Positions 35,268 through 44,525 of a DNA stretch of 64,000 nt are shown piece by piece. Position 1 is the first letter of the stretch; every line of letters begins with the position of its first letter. The stretch is from Yimella sp. cx-51 (GTDB lineage: Bacteria > Actinomycetota > Actinomycetes > Actinomycetales > Dermatophilaceae), in NCBI RefSeq assembly GCF_017654605.1, contig NZ_CP072113.1:2356001-2420000 (forward strand), given 5' to 3'. A program made the position numbers and the translations under genes. The notes under the pieces are model-generated. The model did not search any database, was not told where the DNA came from, and saw nothing but the letters and a program-made list of their open reading frames with translations.

Positions 35268-35296
35268 ATCGTACGACTTGTACAAGTTGTACGCAA
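35268..35296 (-). promoter_or_regulatory. Antitoxin promoter with operator palindrome in the spacer
   Basis: On the minus strand, TTGCGT (35291-35296) and TACGAT (35268-35273) are separated by 17 bp, and the A of the start ATG is 6 nt after the -10 box. The 22-bp palindrome GTACGACTTGTACAAGTTGTAC (35271-35292, one mismatched pair) fills the spacer and touches both boxes. Confidence 0.6.
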
Positions 35297-35349
35297 GGTG
35301 CGATGTGCCCGAGACCCCGCAGATCACCGGCCGTTGAACCGGCTTTCGA

Positions 35350-36429
35350 CTAGACGTTGAACCGGAACTCGACCACGTCGCCGTCCTGCATGACGTAGTC
35401 CTTGCCCTCCATGCGCGCTTTGCCCTTGGCGCGGGCTTCGGCGACCGAGCCGGTCTCCACAAGGTCTTCGAAGGAGATGACCTCGGCCTTGATGAAGCCC
35501 TTCTGGAAGTCGGTGTGGATCACACCCGCGGCCTGCGGGGCCGTCCAGCCCTTGCGGATCGTCCAGGCGCGGGTTTCCTTGGGGCCGGCGGTCAGGTAGG
35601 TCTGCAGGCCGAGGGTGTTGAAGCCCTTGTGCGCCAACTGGTCGAGACCGGGCTCTTCGATGCCGACCGACTCCAGCAGTTCACGGGCTTCGGCGTCGTC
35701 GAGTTCGGCGACTTCCGACTCGAGCTTGGCGTTGAGGAAGATCGCGTCGGCCGGTGCGACCAATGCCTGCATCGTGGCCTGGAAATCCTCGTCGGTGAGC
35801 TGGTCCTCGTCCACGTTGAAGACGTAGATGAACGGCTTGGTGGTCAGCAGACCGAGTTCGCGCACGGCCTCCAGGTCAACCGCGCCCGGGTGCTTGGAGA
35901 GCGGGTCGCCGGCTTCGAGGATCTTCTGCGCGGCGACGGCTGCGTCGAGCACCGCCTTGTCGGTCTTCTTGCCCTTGACCTCCTTGTCGAGGCGCGGCAC
36001 GGCCTTCTCGAGAGTCTGCAGGTCGGCCAGGATCAGCTCGGTGTTGATGGTCTCCAGGTCGGACGACGGCTCGACCTTGCCATCGACGTGGTGCACGTCG
36101 TCGTCCACGAACGCACGCACCACCTGGCAGATCGCGTCGGCCTCGCGGATGTTGGCCAGGAACTTGTTGCCCAGCCCTTCACCCTCGGAGGCGCCCTTGA
36201 CGATGCCGGCGATGTCGACGAAGGACACCGTCGCAGGCAGGATCTGCGCAGAACCGAAGATGCCGGCAAGCACCTTCAGCCGCGGATCCGGCAGCGGGAC
36301 GACCCCGACGTTGGGCTCGATCGTCGCGAACGGGTAGTTCGCGGCGAGCACGTTGTTCTTGGTCAGGGCGTTGAACATGGTCGACTTGCCGACGTTGGGA
36401 AGTCCGACGATTCCGATGGTGAGGGCCAC
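35350..36429 (-). CDS. ychF: Redox-regulated ATPase/GTPase YchF
   Basis: 359-aa Obg-family P-loop protein. G1 is [20 protein letters not shown], and G3 [20 protein letters not shown] carries the OLA1/YchF insertion. The G4 position reads FNVDED instead of NKxD, consistent with ATP preference. A TGS domain closes the protein ([20 protein letters not shown]). It binds ribosomes and links translation to oxidative stress. It is divergent from the DUF389 gene with only 30 bp between starts. Confidence 0.97.
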   Translation of the reverse strand: MALTIGIVGLPNVGKSTMFNALTKNNVLAANYPFATIEPNVGVVPLPDPRLKVLAGIFGSAQILPATVSFVDIAGIVKGASEGEGLGNKFLANIREADAICQVVRAFVDDDVHHVDGKVEPSSDLETINTELILADLQTLEKAVPRLDKEVKGKKTDKAVLDAAVAAQKILEAGDPLSKHPGAVDLEAVRELGLLTTKPFIYVFNVDEDQLTDEDFQATMQALVAPADAIFLNAKLESEVAELDDAEARELLESVGIEEPGLDQLAHKGFNTLGLQTYLTAGPKETRAWTIRKGWTAPQAAGVIHTDFQKGFIKAEVISFEDLVETGSVAEARAKGKARMEGKDYVMQDGDVVEFRFNV

Positions 36430-36459
36430 GGGACAAGGAGTCTAACTACCCTTTGCGAC

Positions 36460-37584
36460 ATGCTCGTCCACCTGCGCCTCACGGTGCCTGCTCACCTGGT
36501 CGATCCGGTGCTCGGCCTGCTGTGCGACAAGCCGGCCGTCACCAACGTGATCCGGCTCCCTGGCGCCAGTCTGGAGCCGGCCGGCGACCTCATTCAGGCA
36601 GATGTCGCGCGGGAAGTCGCCAGCAGCATTTTGGAGGATCTTTCCGATCTCGGTCTCGACGAAGAAGGCGGTATCGCGCTCGTCCCGCTGACCGCCACCC
36701 CGTTCCGACGAGCGCACGAGGTCGAAGAGGCGGCCGCCGGCGATCCGGACGACGCCGTGGTCTGGGACGTGGTGAAAGAGCAGGCCGCCAGCGCCGTGCG
36801 CCCCACGGTCACCTTCCATCTCTTCCTGCTGATCGCGGTGATGTTGGCGGCCATCGCGGTGCTGACCGACTCATCGATCCTGGTGATCGGCGCAATGGTG
36901 GTCGGACCGGAGTTCGGTACCGTCGCCGCGATCTGCACGGGCCTGGTGCTTGGGAAGGGCCGGTTGGTCGTCCAAGGCACGAAGCTCCTCGTCCTCAGCT
37001 TCACCTTCGCGATCGCCGTGACCACGGCTGTCGCGTGGCTCGGCAGACTCCTGGGCTGGATCACCTACGAAATGGTGATCAGGCCAAGGCCTCAGACGGC
37101 ATTCATCTGGCATCCCGATTGGTGGTCCTTCATCGTCGCGCTGCTGGCCGGCGCGGCCGGCGTGCTCGCGCTCTCTGCCGACAAAGGGCAGACCATGGTC
37201 GGCGTCTTCATCTCGGTGACCACCGTGCCGGCCGCGGGCAATCTCGCGCTCGGGCTCGGGCTGACGGCCGGCTCGGAGATCATCGGCTCACTGCAGCAAC
37301 TCGGCATCAACCTCGCCGGCATGTTGATCGCCGGCACGATCACCGTCCTGATCCAGCAATTCGCCTGGGAACGGATGGACAAGCTGACCCCAGCCGTTGT
37401 TCCGGCCGGTGAACCGTCGGCACTAGCGCCGACTCGACGGCACCGGAAGGTGGCGGCCCAGTCGGGTGCGGAGCAGTATCTGATGAGGTTCCGCCTGCGG
37501 GTCAGGTGTTCTGCAGTTCCTTGCCCCGCCACTCCGGGAGGCCGAGCGCGGCCAGCATCGCCACCGCGAAGGACACCCCGATGA
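36460..37584 (+). CDS. DUF389 family membrane protein
   Basis: 374 aa. A soluble N-terminal domain (about residues 1-125) precedes six or so membrane helices, beginning with HLFLLIAVMLAAIAVLTDSS and ILVIGAMVVGPEFGTVAAIC, the DUF389 core. Function unproven. ATG 36460 (MLVHLRLTVPAHLVDPVL) gives the family N terminus; the longer frame is antisense to ychF. The C-terminal 28 codons overlap the convergent MFS gene, so the last residues are less certain. Confidence 0.88.
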   Translation: MLVHLRLTVPAHLVDPVLGLLCDKPAVTNVIRLPGASLEPAGDLIQADVAREVASSILEDLSDLGLDEEGGIALVPLTATPFRRAHEVEEAAAGDPDDAVVWDVVKEQAASAVRPTVTFHLFLLIAVMLAAIAVLTDSSILVIGAMVVGPEFGTVAAICTGLVLGKGRLVVQGTKLLVLSFTFAIAVTTAVAWLGRLLGWITYEMVIRPRPQTAFIWHPDWWSFIVALLAGAAGVLALSADKGQTMVGVFISVTTVPAAGNLALGLGLTAGSEIIGSLQQLGINLAGMLIAGTITVLIQQFAWERMDKLTPAVVPAGEPSALAPTRRHRKVAAQSGAEQYLMRFRLRVRCSAVPCPATPGGRARPASPPRRTPR

Positions 37585-38851
37585 GGACGAAGGTCGGACC
37601 GGTGCCGTGGTTGTCATGGACCCACGGCACGAGGAGCGGGCCGATGATCGAGGCGATACGTCCGAAGGCTGTCGCGCTTCCACTACCGGTGGCGCGGAAG
37701 GTGGTCGGGTAGACCTCCGGCGTGACAGCGTAGAGCGCACCCCAGGCGCCCAGGTTGAAGAACGAGAGCATGCAGCCGCTGACGAGGATCGCCGTCTCCG
37801 ATCCCGACTGTCCGAACGCGATGGCCGAGACCGCCGAGCCGAGCAGGAAGCTGGCGAGGGTGAACCGGCGTCCGACCTTCTCGATCAGGACGGCCGCCAC
37901 GGCATAGCCAGGCAGTTGGGCGAGGGTGATCCACAGTGTGAACTCGAACGACTTCGCCATGGGGAAGCCCTGGGCGACCAGGAAGGTCGGAATCCAGAGG
38001 AAGGCACCGTAGTAGGAGAAGTTGACGCCGAACCAGGTCAGCCACAGGGCGACGGTGCGGCCGGCAAAACGCTTCTCCCACAACGCCTTCCACGATGGCT
38101 TGGCGATCTGCTTCGGAGCGGGCGAGGGCACCGGCGCGATACCCGCAGACTCCTCGAAGCGGCGCACTGAAGCCTCCGCCTCGTCCACCCGTCCGGCTCG
38201 TTCGAGAAAGCGCACCGATTCCGGCAAGCCGCGGCGCACGTAAAGGGCGTAGAACGCAGGCACCACGCCGATCACCAGCGCCCAGCGCCAGCCGTTCTCC
38301 TGCGGCACGACGTAGTAGCCGATGAGCGCCGCAAGGATCCAACCGACCGCCCAGAACGACTCCAGCAGGACGACCATCCGACCGCGAATGCGCGCGGGTG
38401 CGTACTCACTCACCAACGTCGACGCCACGGGCAGCTCGGCGCCGAGACCGAGCCCGATGACGAACCGGAACACCACGAGCATCCAGAAGCCGGTCGACAG
38501 CGCTGAGAAGCCTGTGGCGAGGCCGTAGATGACGAGGGTGAGCGCGAAGACATTGCGTCGTCCGATGCGGTCGGCGAGGTAGCCGCCCACGGACGCCCCG
38601 ACCGCCATGCCGATGAAGCCGACGGAGGCCAGCCACGAAACCTGTCCCGTCGAAAGGCCCCAGTCCTTCTTGATCGCGACCATGAGGAAGGAGATGAGAC
38701 CGACGTCCATCGCATCCAGCGCCCAGCCGACGCCGGAGCCGCCGAGCAGACGTCCGTGCAGACGGGTGAATGGCAGTCGGTCGAGCCGCTGGCTGCGAGT
38801 GAGCTCTTGCGTGGAGTCCGTACTGTCGGCGCTCTTGGCCAGGCTGGACAT
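37502..38851 (-). CDS. MFS transporter (sugar/organic acid type)
   Basis: 449 aa with 12 membrane helices. The N-terminal half has LGGSGVGWALDAMDVGLISF and motif A GGYLADRIGRRNVFAL; the central loop is Arg-rich (RRGLPESVRFLERAGRVDEA). Helix 4 carries RFVIGLGLGAELPVASTLVSE, as in aromatic-acid/sugar-phosphate MFS carriers (AAHS or sialate type). ATG 38851 has a strong aggagg site. The substrate is unknown. The 257 codons of open frame further upstream are antisense to rmuC. Confidence 0.92.
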   Translation of the reverse strand: MSSLAKSADSTDSTQELTRSQRLDRLPFTRLHGRLLGGSGVGWALDAMDVGLISFLMVAIKKDWGLSTGQVSWLASVGFIGMAVGASVGGYLADRIGRRNVFALTLVIYGLATGFSALSTGFWMLVVFRFVIGLGLGAELPVASTLVSEYAPARIRGRMVVLLESFWAVGWILAALIGYYVVPQENGWRWALVIGVVPAFYALYVRRGLPESVRFLERAGRVDEAEASVRRFEESAGIAPVPSPAPKQIAKPSWKALWEKRFAGRTVALWLTWFGVNFSYYGAFLWIPTFLVAQGFPMAKSFEFTLWITLAQLPGYAVAAVLIEKVGRRFTLASFLLGSAVSAIAFGQSGSETAILVSGCMLSFFNLGAWGALYAVTPEVYPTTFRATGSGSATAFGRIASIIGPLLVPWVHDNHGTGPTFVLIGVSFAVAMLAALGLPEWRGKELQNT

Positions 38852-38966
38852 CGTGCCTCCTGATGGAGTGGCGGGTGCGCTGGGCAACCTACCGCGCATC
38901 GAGCTCCCGTGCGGCCCGGACAGCAGCACAGCGATCGTTGTCGGTGCCCGATGACATGGTGAACCC

Positions 38967-40178
38967 ATGAACGACATCGGGTTCTTCGTGGGTCTCGCGC
39001 TCGGCGCGCTTCTGACCGGGTTGGTGCTGTGGTCATGGCTGCGCGGCCGGTACGAGGGGCGCCTGGTCGCCGCCAGCACGCAGGCTGCACTGCTGCGGGA
39101 ACGGGTGGTCGACCTCGAATCGCAGCTGGGCGACGACCAACAGACCGCACAGGCGCTCGCGCCACTGTCGTCAACACTGGCTCGGGTCGAACGCCAGGTT
39201 GAGGCGATCGAACGAGAGCGCGCCACGCAGTACGGCGCCCTCGGCGCCCAGTTGCGTGCGGTCAGCGAGACCACCGGCGCCCTCCACCAGCAGACCTCGG
39301 CGCTCGCCGGTGCGCTGAAGTCGTCCAACACCTCCGGCGCGTGGGGTGAGATGCAGCTGCGCCGTGTGCTCGAACACGCTGGCTTGCTGCGCCACTGCGA
39401 CTTCGACGAGCAGGTGCGCTCGATCAGTCGCCATGGCAAGGAGATCCGGCCGGACGCGGTAGTGCGCCTGCCGGGCGAGAAGGTGTTGGTGATCGACTCC
39501 AAGGCACCCGTGCAGCACTTCCTCGCAGCGCACGCGGAGGGCGTCGACGACACCGAGCGGGAGCAGTTGCTCCACGCCCACAGCCGAGCTCTGCGCGGAC
39601 ACGTGGAGTCACTCGCGGCCAAGGACTACTGGAGTGGTTTTGCCGCCGCCCCGGAGGCGGTGCTGTGCTTCGTGCCCTCGGAAGCGATGCTGGCCGCCGC
39701 CGTGCGTGCTGAGCCCGACCTCATCGATCGCGCGATGGCACGCCGGGTGTTGCTGGTCTCCCCCACCACGCTGCTCAGCGCGCTGCAGACCACCGCGCTG
39801 GTGTGGCGACAGGACACGCTCGAATCCAACGCCCATGAATTACTCACGCTGGGCCGTGAACTCTATGAACGGCTCGGCACCCTCGGCCGCCACACGAACA
39901 AGATGGGCGACTCCCTTCGTCGGTCGGTGGAGGCCTACAACGCGTTGGTCGGCACCCTCGAGACGCGGGTGCTCGTGTCGGCCCGACGCATGGAAAGTCT
40001 CGGGGTGGGGTCCGATCCCGTGCCGCAGGTGCCCGCCGTCGAGCAGGCACCACGCCCGTTGACCGCGGCCGAGCTCATCGACGCCCTGGAGGAGGACGTG
40101 CAACGGCCGCAGCTGCGCTTCGACCTCCCCGCGCCCGACCGCCGTCCCGACTCGGGCACAGCCTCCGAGTCAGCCTGA
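38967..40178 (+). CDS. rmuC: DNA recombination protein RmuC
   Basis: 403 aa. A single N-terminal membrane anchor (FFVGLALGALLTGLVLWSW) is followed by a coiled coil of about 100 residues and the RmuC nuclease-like core: SGAWGEMQLRRVLEHAGLL, DAVVRLPGEKVLVIDSKAPV, FVPSEAMLAAAV and LVSPTTLLSALQT. The family limits inversions at short repeats, probably as a nuclease of the PD-(D/E)xK superfamily. Full length, divergent from the MFS gene 115 bp away. Confidence 0.95.
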   Translation: MNDIGFFVGLALGALLTGLVLWSWLRGRYEGRLVAASTQAALLRERVVDLESQLGDDQQTAQALAPLSSTLARVERQVEAIERERATQYGALGAQLRAVSETTGALHQQTSALAGALKSSNTSGAWGEMQLRRVLEHAGLLRHCDFDEQVRSISRHGKEIRPDAVVRLPGEKVLVIDSKAPVQHFLAAHAEGVDDTEREQLLHAHSRALRGHVESLAAKDYWSGFAAAPEAVLCFVPSEAMLAAAVRAEPDLIDRAMARRVLLVSPTTLLSALQTTALVWRQDTLESNAHELLTLGRELYERLGTLGRHTNKMGDSLRRSVEAYNALVGTLETRVLVSARRMESLGVGSDPVPQVPAVEQAPRPLTAAELIDALEEDVQRPQLRFDLPAPDRRPDSGTASESA

Positions 40179-40439
40179 GGCCGCGCCGGCGGACGCCTGC
40201 CTCATCCGCTGCCGCGCCGTCGCAAGGCCCGCGCCGACTGGCCGCACCCCTACAGCTTTGGCCAGCCCGAAGGGCGGCATGTTGGCGTAGAGGGTTTCGT
40301 AGCTGCCGGCGCTGAATTCGTAGGTCTCGTGCCAAATGCCGACGCTGCCGTCCGCCCCGACTCGTCGCGTGAACGCGCGCCATGGCTCCAGATGAGGCGC
40401 GTCGCGATCGGTAGCGAAGGCGTGCAAATGCTCGGTCGA
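40170..40439 (-). pseudogene. DUF4188 protein, C-terminal remnant
   Basis: The minus frame STEHLHAFATDRDAPHLEPW, GADGSVGIWHETYEFSAGSY and ETLYANMPPFGLAKA matches the C-terminal half of DUF4188 (monooxygenase-like) proteins, which are usually about 155-165 aa. The upstream half ends abruptly at about 40439, where the frame becomes unrelated. No start codon suits it. Its 5' end abuts a TetR C-terminal fragment on the other strand, which implies a shared deletion. Confidence 0.75.
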
Positions 40440-40446
40440 CTGGCCC

Positions 40447-40641
40447 TTGCTGCAGCGAGTCACCCGCGCAATCGACGCCGGCGCTATCAAACCCTGCGAC
40501 CCGCAACAGATCTCGCTGTCGATCTGGGCTGCGGTGCACGGCGCGGTGTCCCTGGAAAGTCAGGGCCTGACCGACGAGTCCGTTTTCACGGTGGTCCAGG
40601 AGTGCGTGCAGCGCGGCTGGGCGACCGACGCTCGGCGATAA
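40447..40641 (+). pseudogene. TetR family regulator, C-terminal remnant
   Basis: About 64 codons read RAIDAGAIKPCDPQQISLSI and WAAVHGAVSLESQGLTDESV, the last two helices of a TetR C-terminal (ligand/dimer) domain. The DNA-binding half is absent and the frame upstream does not resemble HTH sequence. It faces away from the DUF4188 remnant, so the two were probably a divergent regulator-target pair. A spurious ATG or GTG could initiate, but a working regulator is not expected. Confidence 0.7.
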
Positions 40642-40649
40642 TCACCGTC

Positions 40650-41879
40650 GTGACCCACCGCGACGACGACCGCACCCGCCAACTGCTGGCGTACCTGTCG
40701 GCCGCATTGATCGCCGGAGGCGCTGCCTCGCACGAGGTGGAGCAGGACGTCCGGATGATTGCGCGACGTTTGGGTCACCCCACCGTGCAGGTGCATGCCC
40801 AGCCGGTCGGCGTAGCCCTGTCGCTGGGGCACGGCACGCCCGCCACCTATGAGTCCGTCGAGGGACCGTTACGCCTCGACCAATCGGTTGCGGTGGCTCG
40901 CATCCAGCGCGGCCTGCTCGACGGATCGATGAATCCGGACGACGCCCTGCTGCGGTTGCGCGGTCTGCGGGCCCAACCCCACCGGCACCCGGTCGGCGGT
41001 ATGTATTTGGGCGGCATCTGTGTCGCGATCGGTCTTGCGCTCATCCTGCAGCCGTCCTGGAACACCGTCGGATTCGCCCTGCTCACCGCGCCCTTCGTCG
41101 TCGCGCTGATGAGACTGGCCGGACGCGGGCTCCTGCCGGCCGCACTCATGCCCTGCATCGCAGCCTTCGGCGTTTCCCTGGCTGCCTTCTGGGCGCACCA
41201 ACACGGCTATGTCGCCAGCCCACTTCGCACTCTGCTGCCGCCAGTGGCTGTGCTGCTTCCGGGAGCCACGATCGTCACCGGATTGTCCGAACTGGTGAAT
41301 GGTGCAGCGGTGGCCGGGACATCCCGGTTGGCCTACGGCGCAACGCAATTGGTCATGTTCGCCATCGGCATCATCGGCGCGGCCGCCTTGCTCGACGTCG
41401 ATTCGGCAGCCTTGCAGAACACCCGCATCGACGACCTCGGCGTGTGGAGCCCGGCTCCGGGTCTGCTCCTCGTCACGGCTGGCATCTGCCTGATGGAGGC
41501 CGTGCCCCGCCGCATTGCTCCGTGGGTGCTGACAGTGCTGGCCATCACCATGGTCACCCAACTCACCGTCCAGGAAGGCTTCGGGCAGGTCTGGCCAGGA
41601 GCATTCGCCGGTGCCGCTGCGGCGACGCTGGCGGCGTGGGTGCTCGCGGCGTTGCGCGACCTGCCACGCATGGTGCTCTTCCTGCCCAGCTTCTGGCTGC
41701 TCGTGCCCGGCTCGGTCGGCCTCGTGTCAGTCGCTCAGCTGGGCCTTCGGCCGGAGTTGTCCGGACCGACGGGCAGCCTGGCCGTCAGCGTCATCCTGGC
41801 GCTCGCCCTCGGCCTGGTGGTCGGCACCACCCTCGCCCGCCTGGCCCGCACGCTCGGACGCCGCATCACCGCCGGTTAA
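40650..41879 (+). CDS. Threonine/serine exporter, ThrE family
   Basis: 409 aa. The N-terminal soluble domain (HEVEQDVRMIARRLGHPTVQ, about residues 25-45) and ten predicted membrane helices match ThrE, which exports L-threonine and L-serine in corynebacteria using the proton gradient. VLLPGATIVTGLSELVNGA is the conserved helix pair joining the two membrane halves. The start is GTG 40650; the frame is open upstream through the TetR remnant but without similarity. It converges on ispH. Confidence 0.88.
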   Translation: MTHRDDDRTRQLLAYLSAALIAGGAASHEVEQDVRMIARRLGHPTVQVHAQPVGVALSLGHGTPATYESVEGPLRLDQSVAVARIQRGLLDGSMNPDDALLRLRGLRAQPHRHPVGGMYLGGICVAIGLALILQPSWNTVGFALLTAPFVVALMRLAGRGLLPAALMPCIAAFGVSLAAFWAHQHGYVASPLRTLLPPVAVLLPGATIVTGLSELVNGAAVAGTSRLAYGATQLVMFAIGIIGAAALLDVDSAALQNTRIDDLGVWSPAPGLLLVTAGICLMEAVPRRIAPWVLTVLAITMVTQLTVQEGFGQVWPGAFAGAAAATLAAWVLAALRDLPRMVLFLPSFWLLVPGSVGLVSVAQLGLRPELSGPTGSLAVSVILALALGLVVGTTLARLARTLGRRITAG

Positions 41880-41907
41880 GGCGGCAATCGTCCGTCGCTT
41901 CAGCGGA

Positions 41908-42927
41908 TCAGTGCAGCGAACCGGCGTCGTGACGCACCTTGTCGGCGTCCTTGCCGTTCTTGGCCTTGAGGTCGCGACGTAGCTCCGTCGGCAAAGCGAA
42001 CAGCAGGCTCTCCTCGGCCGCGACGATCGGCTTGACGTCCTCATAACCTCGCTCGGCGAGGTAGGAGAGCACGTCGCGCACCAGCACTTCAGGCACCGAG
42101 GCGCCGGAGGTGACGCCGACGGTCTGCACGCCCTCGAACCACGACTCGTCGATCTCGTCGGCATAGTCGACCAAGTGACCGGCCTTGGCACCGTGGTCGA
42201 GAGCCACTTCGACCAGACGCACGGAGTTGGAGGAGTTGCGGCTGCCGACGACGATCATCAGATCGGTCTCGGGGGCCATCTGCTTCACCGCGAGCTGACG
42301 GTTCTGCGTGGCGTAACAGATGTCGTCCGACGGCGGATCCTGCAACTTGGGGAACTTCTCGCGGAGGCGACGCACCGTCTCCATGGTCTCGTCGACCGAC
42401 AGTGTGGTCTGCGAGAGCCAGACCACCTTGTCGGGGTCGCGCACCTCGACCTCGTCGACGTGGTCAGGGCTCTGCACCAGAGTGATGTGCTCGGGCGCCT
42501 CGCCGGCGGTGCCGACGACCTCTTCGTGGCCTTCGTGCCCGATCAGGAGGATGTCGAAGTCGTCACTGGCGAATCGCACGGCCTCGCGGTGCACCTTGGT
42601 GACCAGCGGGCAGGTGGCGTCGATCGTCTTCAGCGACAGCGAAGCCGCCTCCTCATGGACAACTGGAGCGACGCCGTGTGCCGAGAAGATGACCGTGGCG
42701 CCGTGGGGCACCTCGTCGGTCTCCTCCACGAAGATCGCGCCGCGCTTCTCCAGCGTGGTGACGACATGCTTGTTGTGCACGATCTCCTTGCGCACGTAGA
42801 CCGGCGGGCCGTAGAGGTCGAGCGCCTTCTCGACCGTCACCACCGCGCGGTCGACGCCGGCGCAATAGCCGCGCGGGGCAGCGAGCAGAACGCGCTTGGA
42901 AGCGGTGGGTTCGATGGTGGCAGTCAT
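41908..42927 (-). CDS. ispH: 4-hydroxy-3-methylbut-2-enyl diphosphate reductase
   Basis: 339-aa 4Fe-4S enzyme of the last MEP-pathway step, giving IPP and DMAPP. The three cluster Cys lie in [25 protein letters not shown] and [11 protein letters not shown]. Substrate residues follow in [15 protein letters not shown] and [14 protein letters not shown]. The length is typical. ATG 42927 is used; ATG 42936 would add three residues. The upstream interval, shared with xseA, contains two large hairpins. Confidence 0.97.
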   Translation of the reverse strand: MTATIEPTASKRVLLAAPRGYCAGVDRAVVTVEKALDLYGPPVYVRKEIVHNKHVVTTLEKRGAIFVEETDEVPHGATVIFSAHGVAPVVHEEAASLSLKTIDATCPLVTKVHREAVRFASDDFDILLIGHEGHEEVVGTAGEAPEHITLVQSPDHVDEVEVRDPDKVVWLSQTTLSVDETMETVRRLREKFPKLQDPPSDDICYATQNRQLAVKQMAPETDLMIVVGSRNSSNSVRLVEVALDHGAKAGHLVDYADEIDESWFEGVQTVGVTSGASVPEVLVRDVLSYLAERGYEDVKPIVAAEESLLFALPTELRRDLKAKNGKDADKVRHDAGSLH

Positions 42928-43079
42928 GCCTTCCATGGTAGGCGAGTCGTGCGCTGACCCGAATTCCCGGCGATCGTCTCGCATGTCAAGACAATCCGAT
43001 CTGGATGCAACCGAACCGCGACCCCGTCGCGTCAACCCCATGACGCGGACACGGGGGTGCCGCGGGGGATTGCAGGACC

Positions 43080-43128
43080 GAAGCGGTCCGGGTGTGTCGT
43101 TCAGGGGAGGGCACACCCGGACCGTTTC
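43080..43128. repeat. Long hairpin, 17-bp stem
   Basis: Arms 43080-43096 and 43112-43128 pair fully apart from one G-U, around a 15-nt loop. It lies in the 346-bp gap between the divergent ispH and xseA genes, where a terminator is not expected. The rest of 42928-43079 shows no convincing gene. Confidence 0.7.
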
Positions 43129-43150
43129 GCATTGGCCGGACGTCGTGGAG

Positions 43151-43215
43151 CCACAAACCGGACGCAAATGACACGTTTTTCGCGCAGAAACGTGTTATTT
43201 GCGTCCGGTTTGTGG
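43151..43215. repeat. Very long palindrome, 28-bp arms
   Basis: Arms 43151-43178 and 43188-43215 are reverse complements with one mismatch and enclose a 9-nt loop. The element ends 58 bp before the xseA start codon. Both arms are AT-richer than the surroundings. It resembles a REP/MITE-like intergenic palindrome rather than a protein operator. Confidence 0.8.
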
Positions 43216-43273
43216 AGGGGCGCCGAACCCGATCCTCCAGGCCAGCCGAGCACCGCCGCCTATTCTCGGGCAG

Positions 43274-44515
43274 GTGAGCTCTCCCATCCCTGAGAAGGCC
43301 GGCGACACCACCGCCGAGCAGCCATGGCCGCTGCGGCTGCTGTCGATGAAGATCGGTGAGTACGTCGAACGCATGCCGCCGGTGTGGGTGGAAGGACAAC
43401 TCGTCCAGATCAATCGGCGTCCCGGAGCGCCGACGGTCTTCCTGACGTTGCGCGACACGGACGCCGATCTGTCGATGTCGGTCACCACCCACATCAACAC
43501 GCTCAACGCGATGGGTCCGGCGGTGCAGCAAGGCGCGCGCGTGGTGATGCACGCCAAGCCGACCTTCTGGGCGACCAAGGGCACCCTCCAACTGGACGCC
43601 CGCCAGATCCGCGCGGTCGGCATCGGTGAACTCCTCGCCCGGGTCGAGCGGCTGAAGCAACTGCTGCGCAGTGAAGGCGTCTTCGACCAGTCCCGCAAGC
43701 GCCCGTTGCCCTTCGCTCCGCAACGGGTCGGGCTGATCTGCGGCCGCAACAGTGCCGCCGAGCGCGATGTCGTGGAGAACACCCGACGCCGTTGGCCTGC
43801 AACGACTTTCAAGATCCGGCAGGTGGCAGTGCAAGGTGTGAGCACGGTGGAGGAGGTCACCGCTGCACTCGCCGAACTCGATGCATCACCCGAGGTCGAG
43901 GTGATCGTCATCGCCCGCGGTGGCGGCTCCTTCGAAGACCTGCTCCCCTTCTCCAACGAAACACTCGTGCGCGCCGTCAGCGCTGCCCACACGCCGGTCG
44001 TCAGCGCGATCGGCCACGACGTCGACAACCCCCTTCTCGACTTCGTGGCCGACGTGCGCGCTTCCACACCCACCGACGCCGCCAAACTGCTCGTGCCCGA
44101 CCTTCGTGAGCAACTGGCTCTAGTGCGGCGGCATCACGAAGCCGGCGCCCGCGCGCTGCACCAGCGCATCACCCAGGAGCGACACCGCATCGACATGCTG
44201 CGCAGCAGGCCGGTGCTCACCCGTCCGATGACCATGGTCGAGACCCGCCGTGAGGATGTCGACCGACTGCAGGACCGTGGTCGAATCCGGCTGTCGCATC
44301 GCCTCGAACGCGGGCACGACGAGATCACCCGACTCAGTGCACAGCTGCGAGCGCTGTCACCGCAGCACATCCTCGATCGCGGCTATGCCGTCGTGCGCCA
44401 CGCGGACGGCGAGGTGATCTCCGATGTGGAGCAGGTGCACGCCGATGATCTGCTACGCGTGACGGTCGCCCGCGGCGATTTCGCGGTCAAACCAGTCGCA
44501 GCCAGCGACGCGTAA
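43274..44515 (+). CDS. xseA: Exodeoxyribonuclease VII large subunit
   Basis: 413 aa. The N-terminal OB fold (residues about 20-115: SMKIGEYVERMPPVWVEGQL) binds single-stranded DNA. The catalytic domain has RVGLICGRNSAAERDVVEN, VIARGGGSFEDLLPFSNE and ISAIGHDVDNPLLDFVADVR, and a C-terminal coiled coil binds XseB. The GTG start at 43274 follows the big palindrome. It forms an operon with xseB. Confidence 0.96.
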   Translation: MSSPIPEKAGDTTAEQPWPLRLLSMKIGEYVERMPPVWVEGQLVQINRRPGAPTVFLTLRDTDADLSMSVTTHINTLNAMGPAVQQGARVVMHAKPTFWATKGTLQLDARQIRAVGIGELLARVERLKQLLRSEGVFDQSRKRPLPFAPQRVGLICGRNSAAERDVVENTRRRWPATTFKIRQVAVQGVSTVEEVTAALAELDASPEVEVIVIARGGGSFEDLLPFSNETLVRAVSAAHTPVVSAIGHDVDNPLLDFVADVRASTPTDAAKLLVPDLREQLALVRRHHEAGARALHQRITQERHRIDMLRSRPVLTRPMTMVETRREDVDRLQDRGRIRLSHRLERGHDEITRLSAQLRALSPQHILDRGYAVVRHADGEVISDVEQVHADDLLRVTVARGDFAVKPVAASDA

Positions 44516-44525
44516 GGTGGCGGCC

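Noticed and set aside
35515-36459. Long plus-strand open frame antisense to ychF, in frame with the DUF389 gene
   Set aside because: It is the high-GC shadow of ychF; the translated sequence has no family pattern and the DUF389 N terminus begins at 36460.
43080-43128. tRNA gene or 6C RNA at the ispH-xseA hairpins
   Set aside because: No cloverleaf arms, no T-loop or anticodon arm, and no uninterrupted six-cytosine loops.
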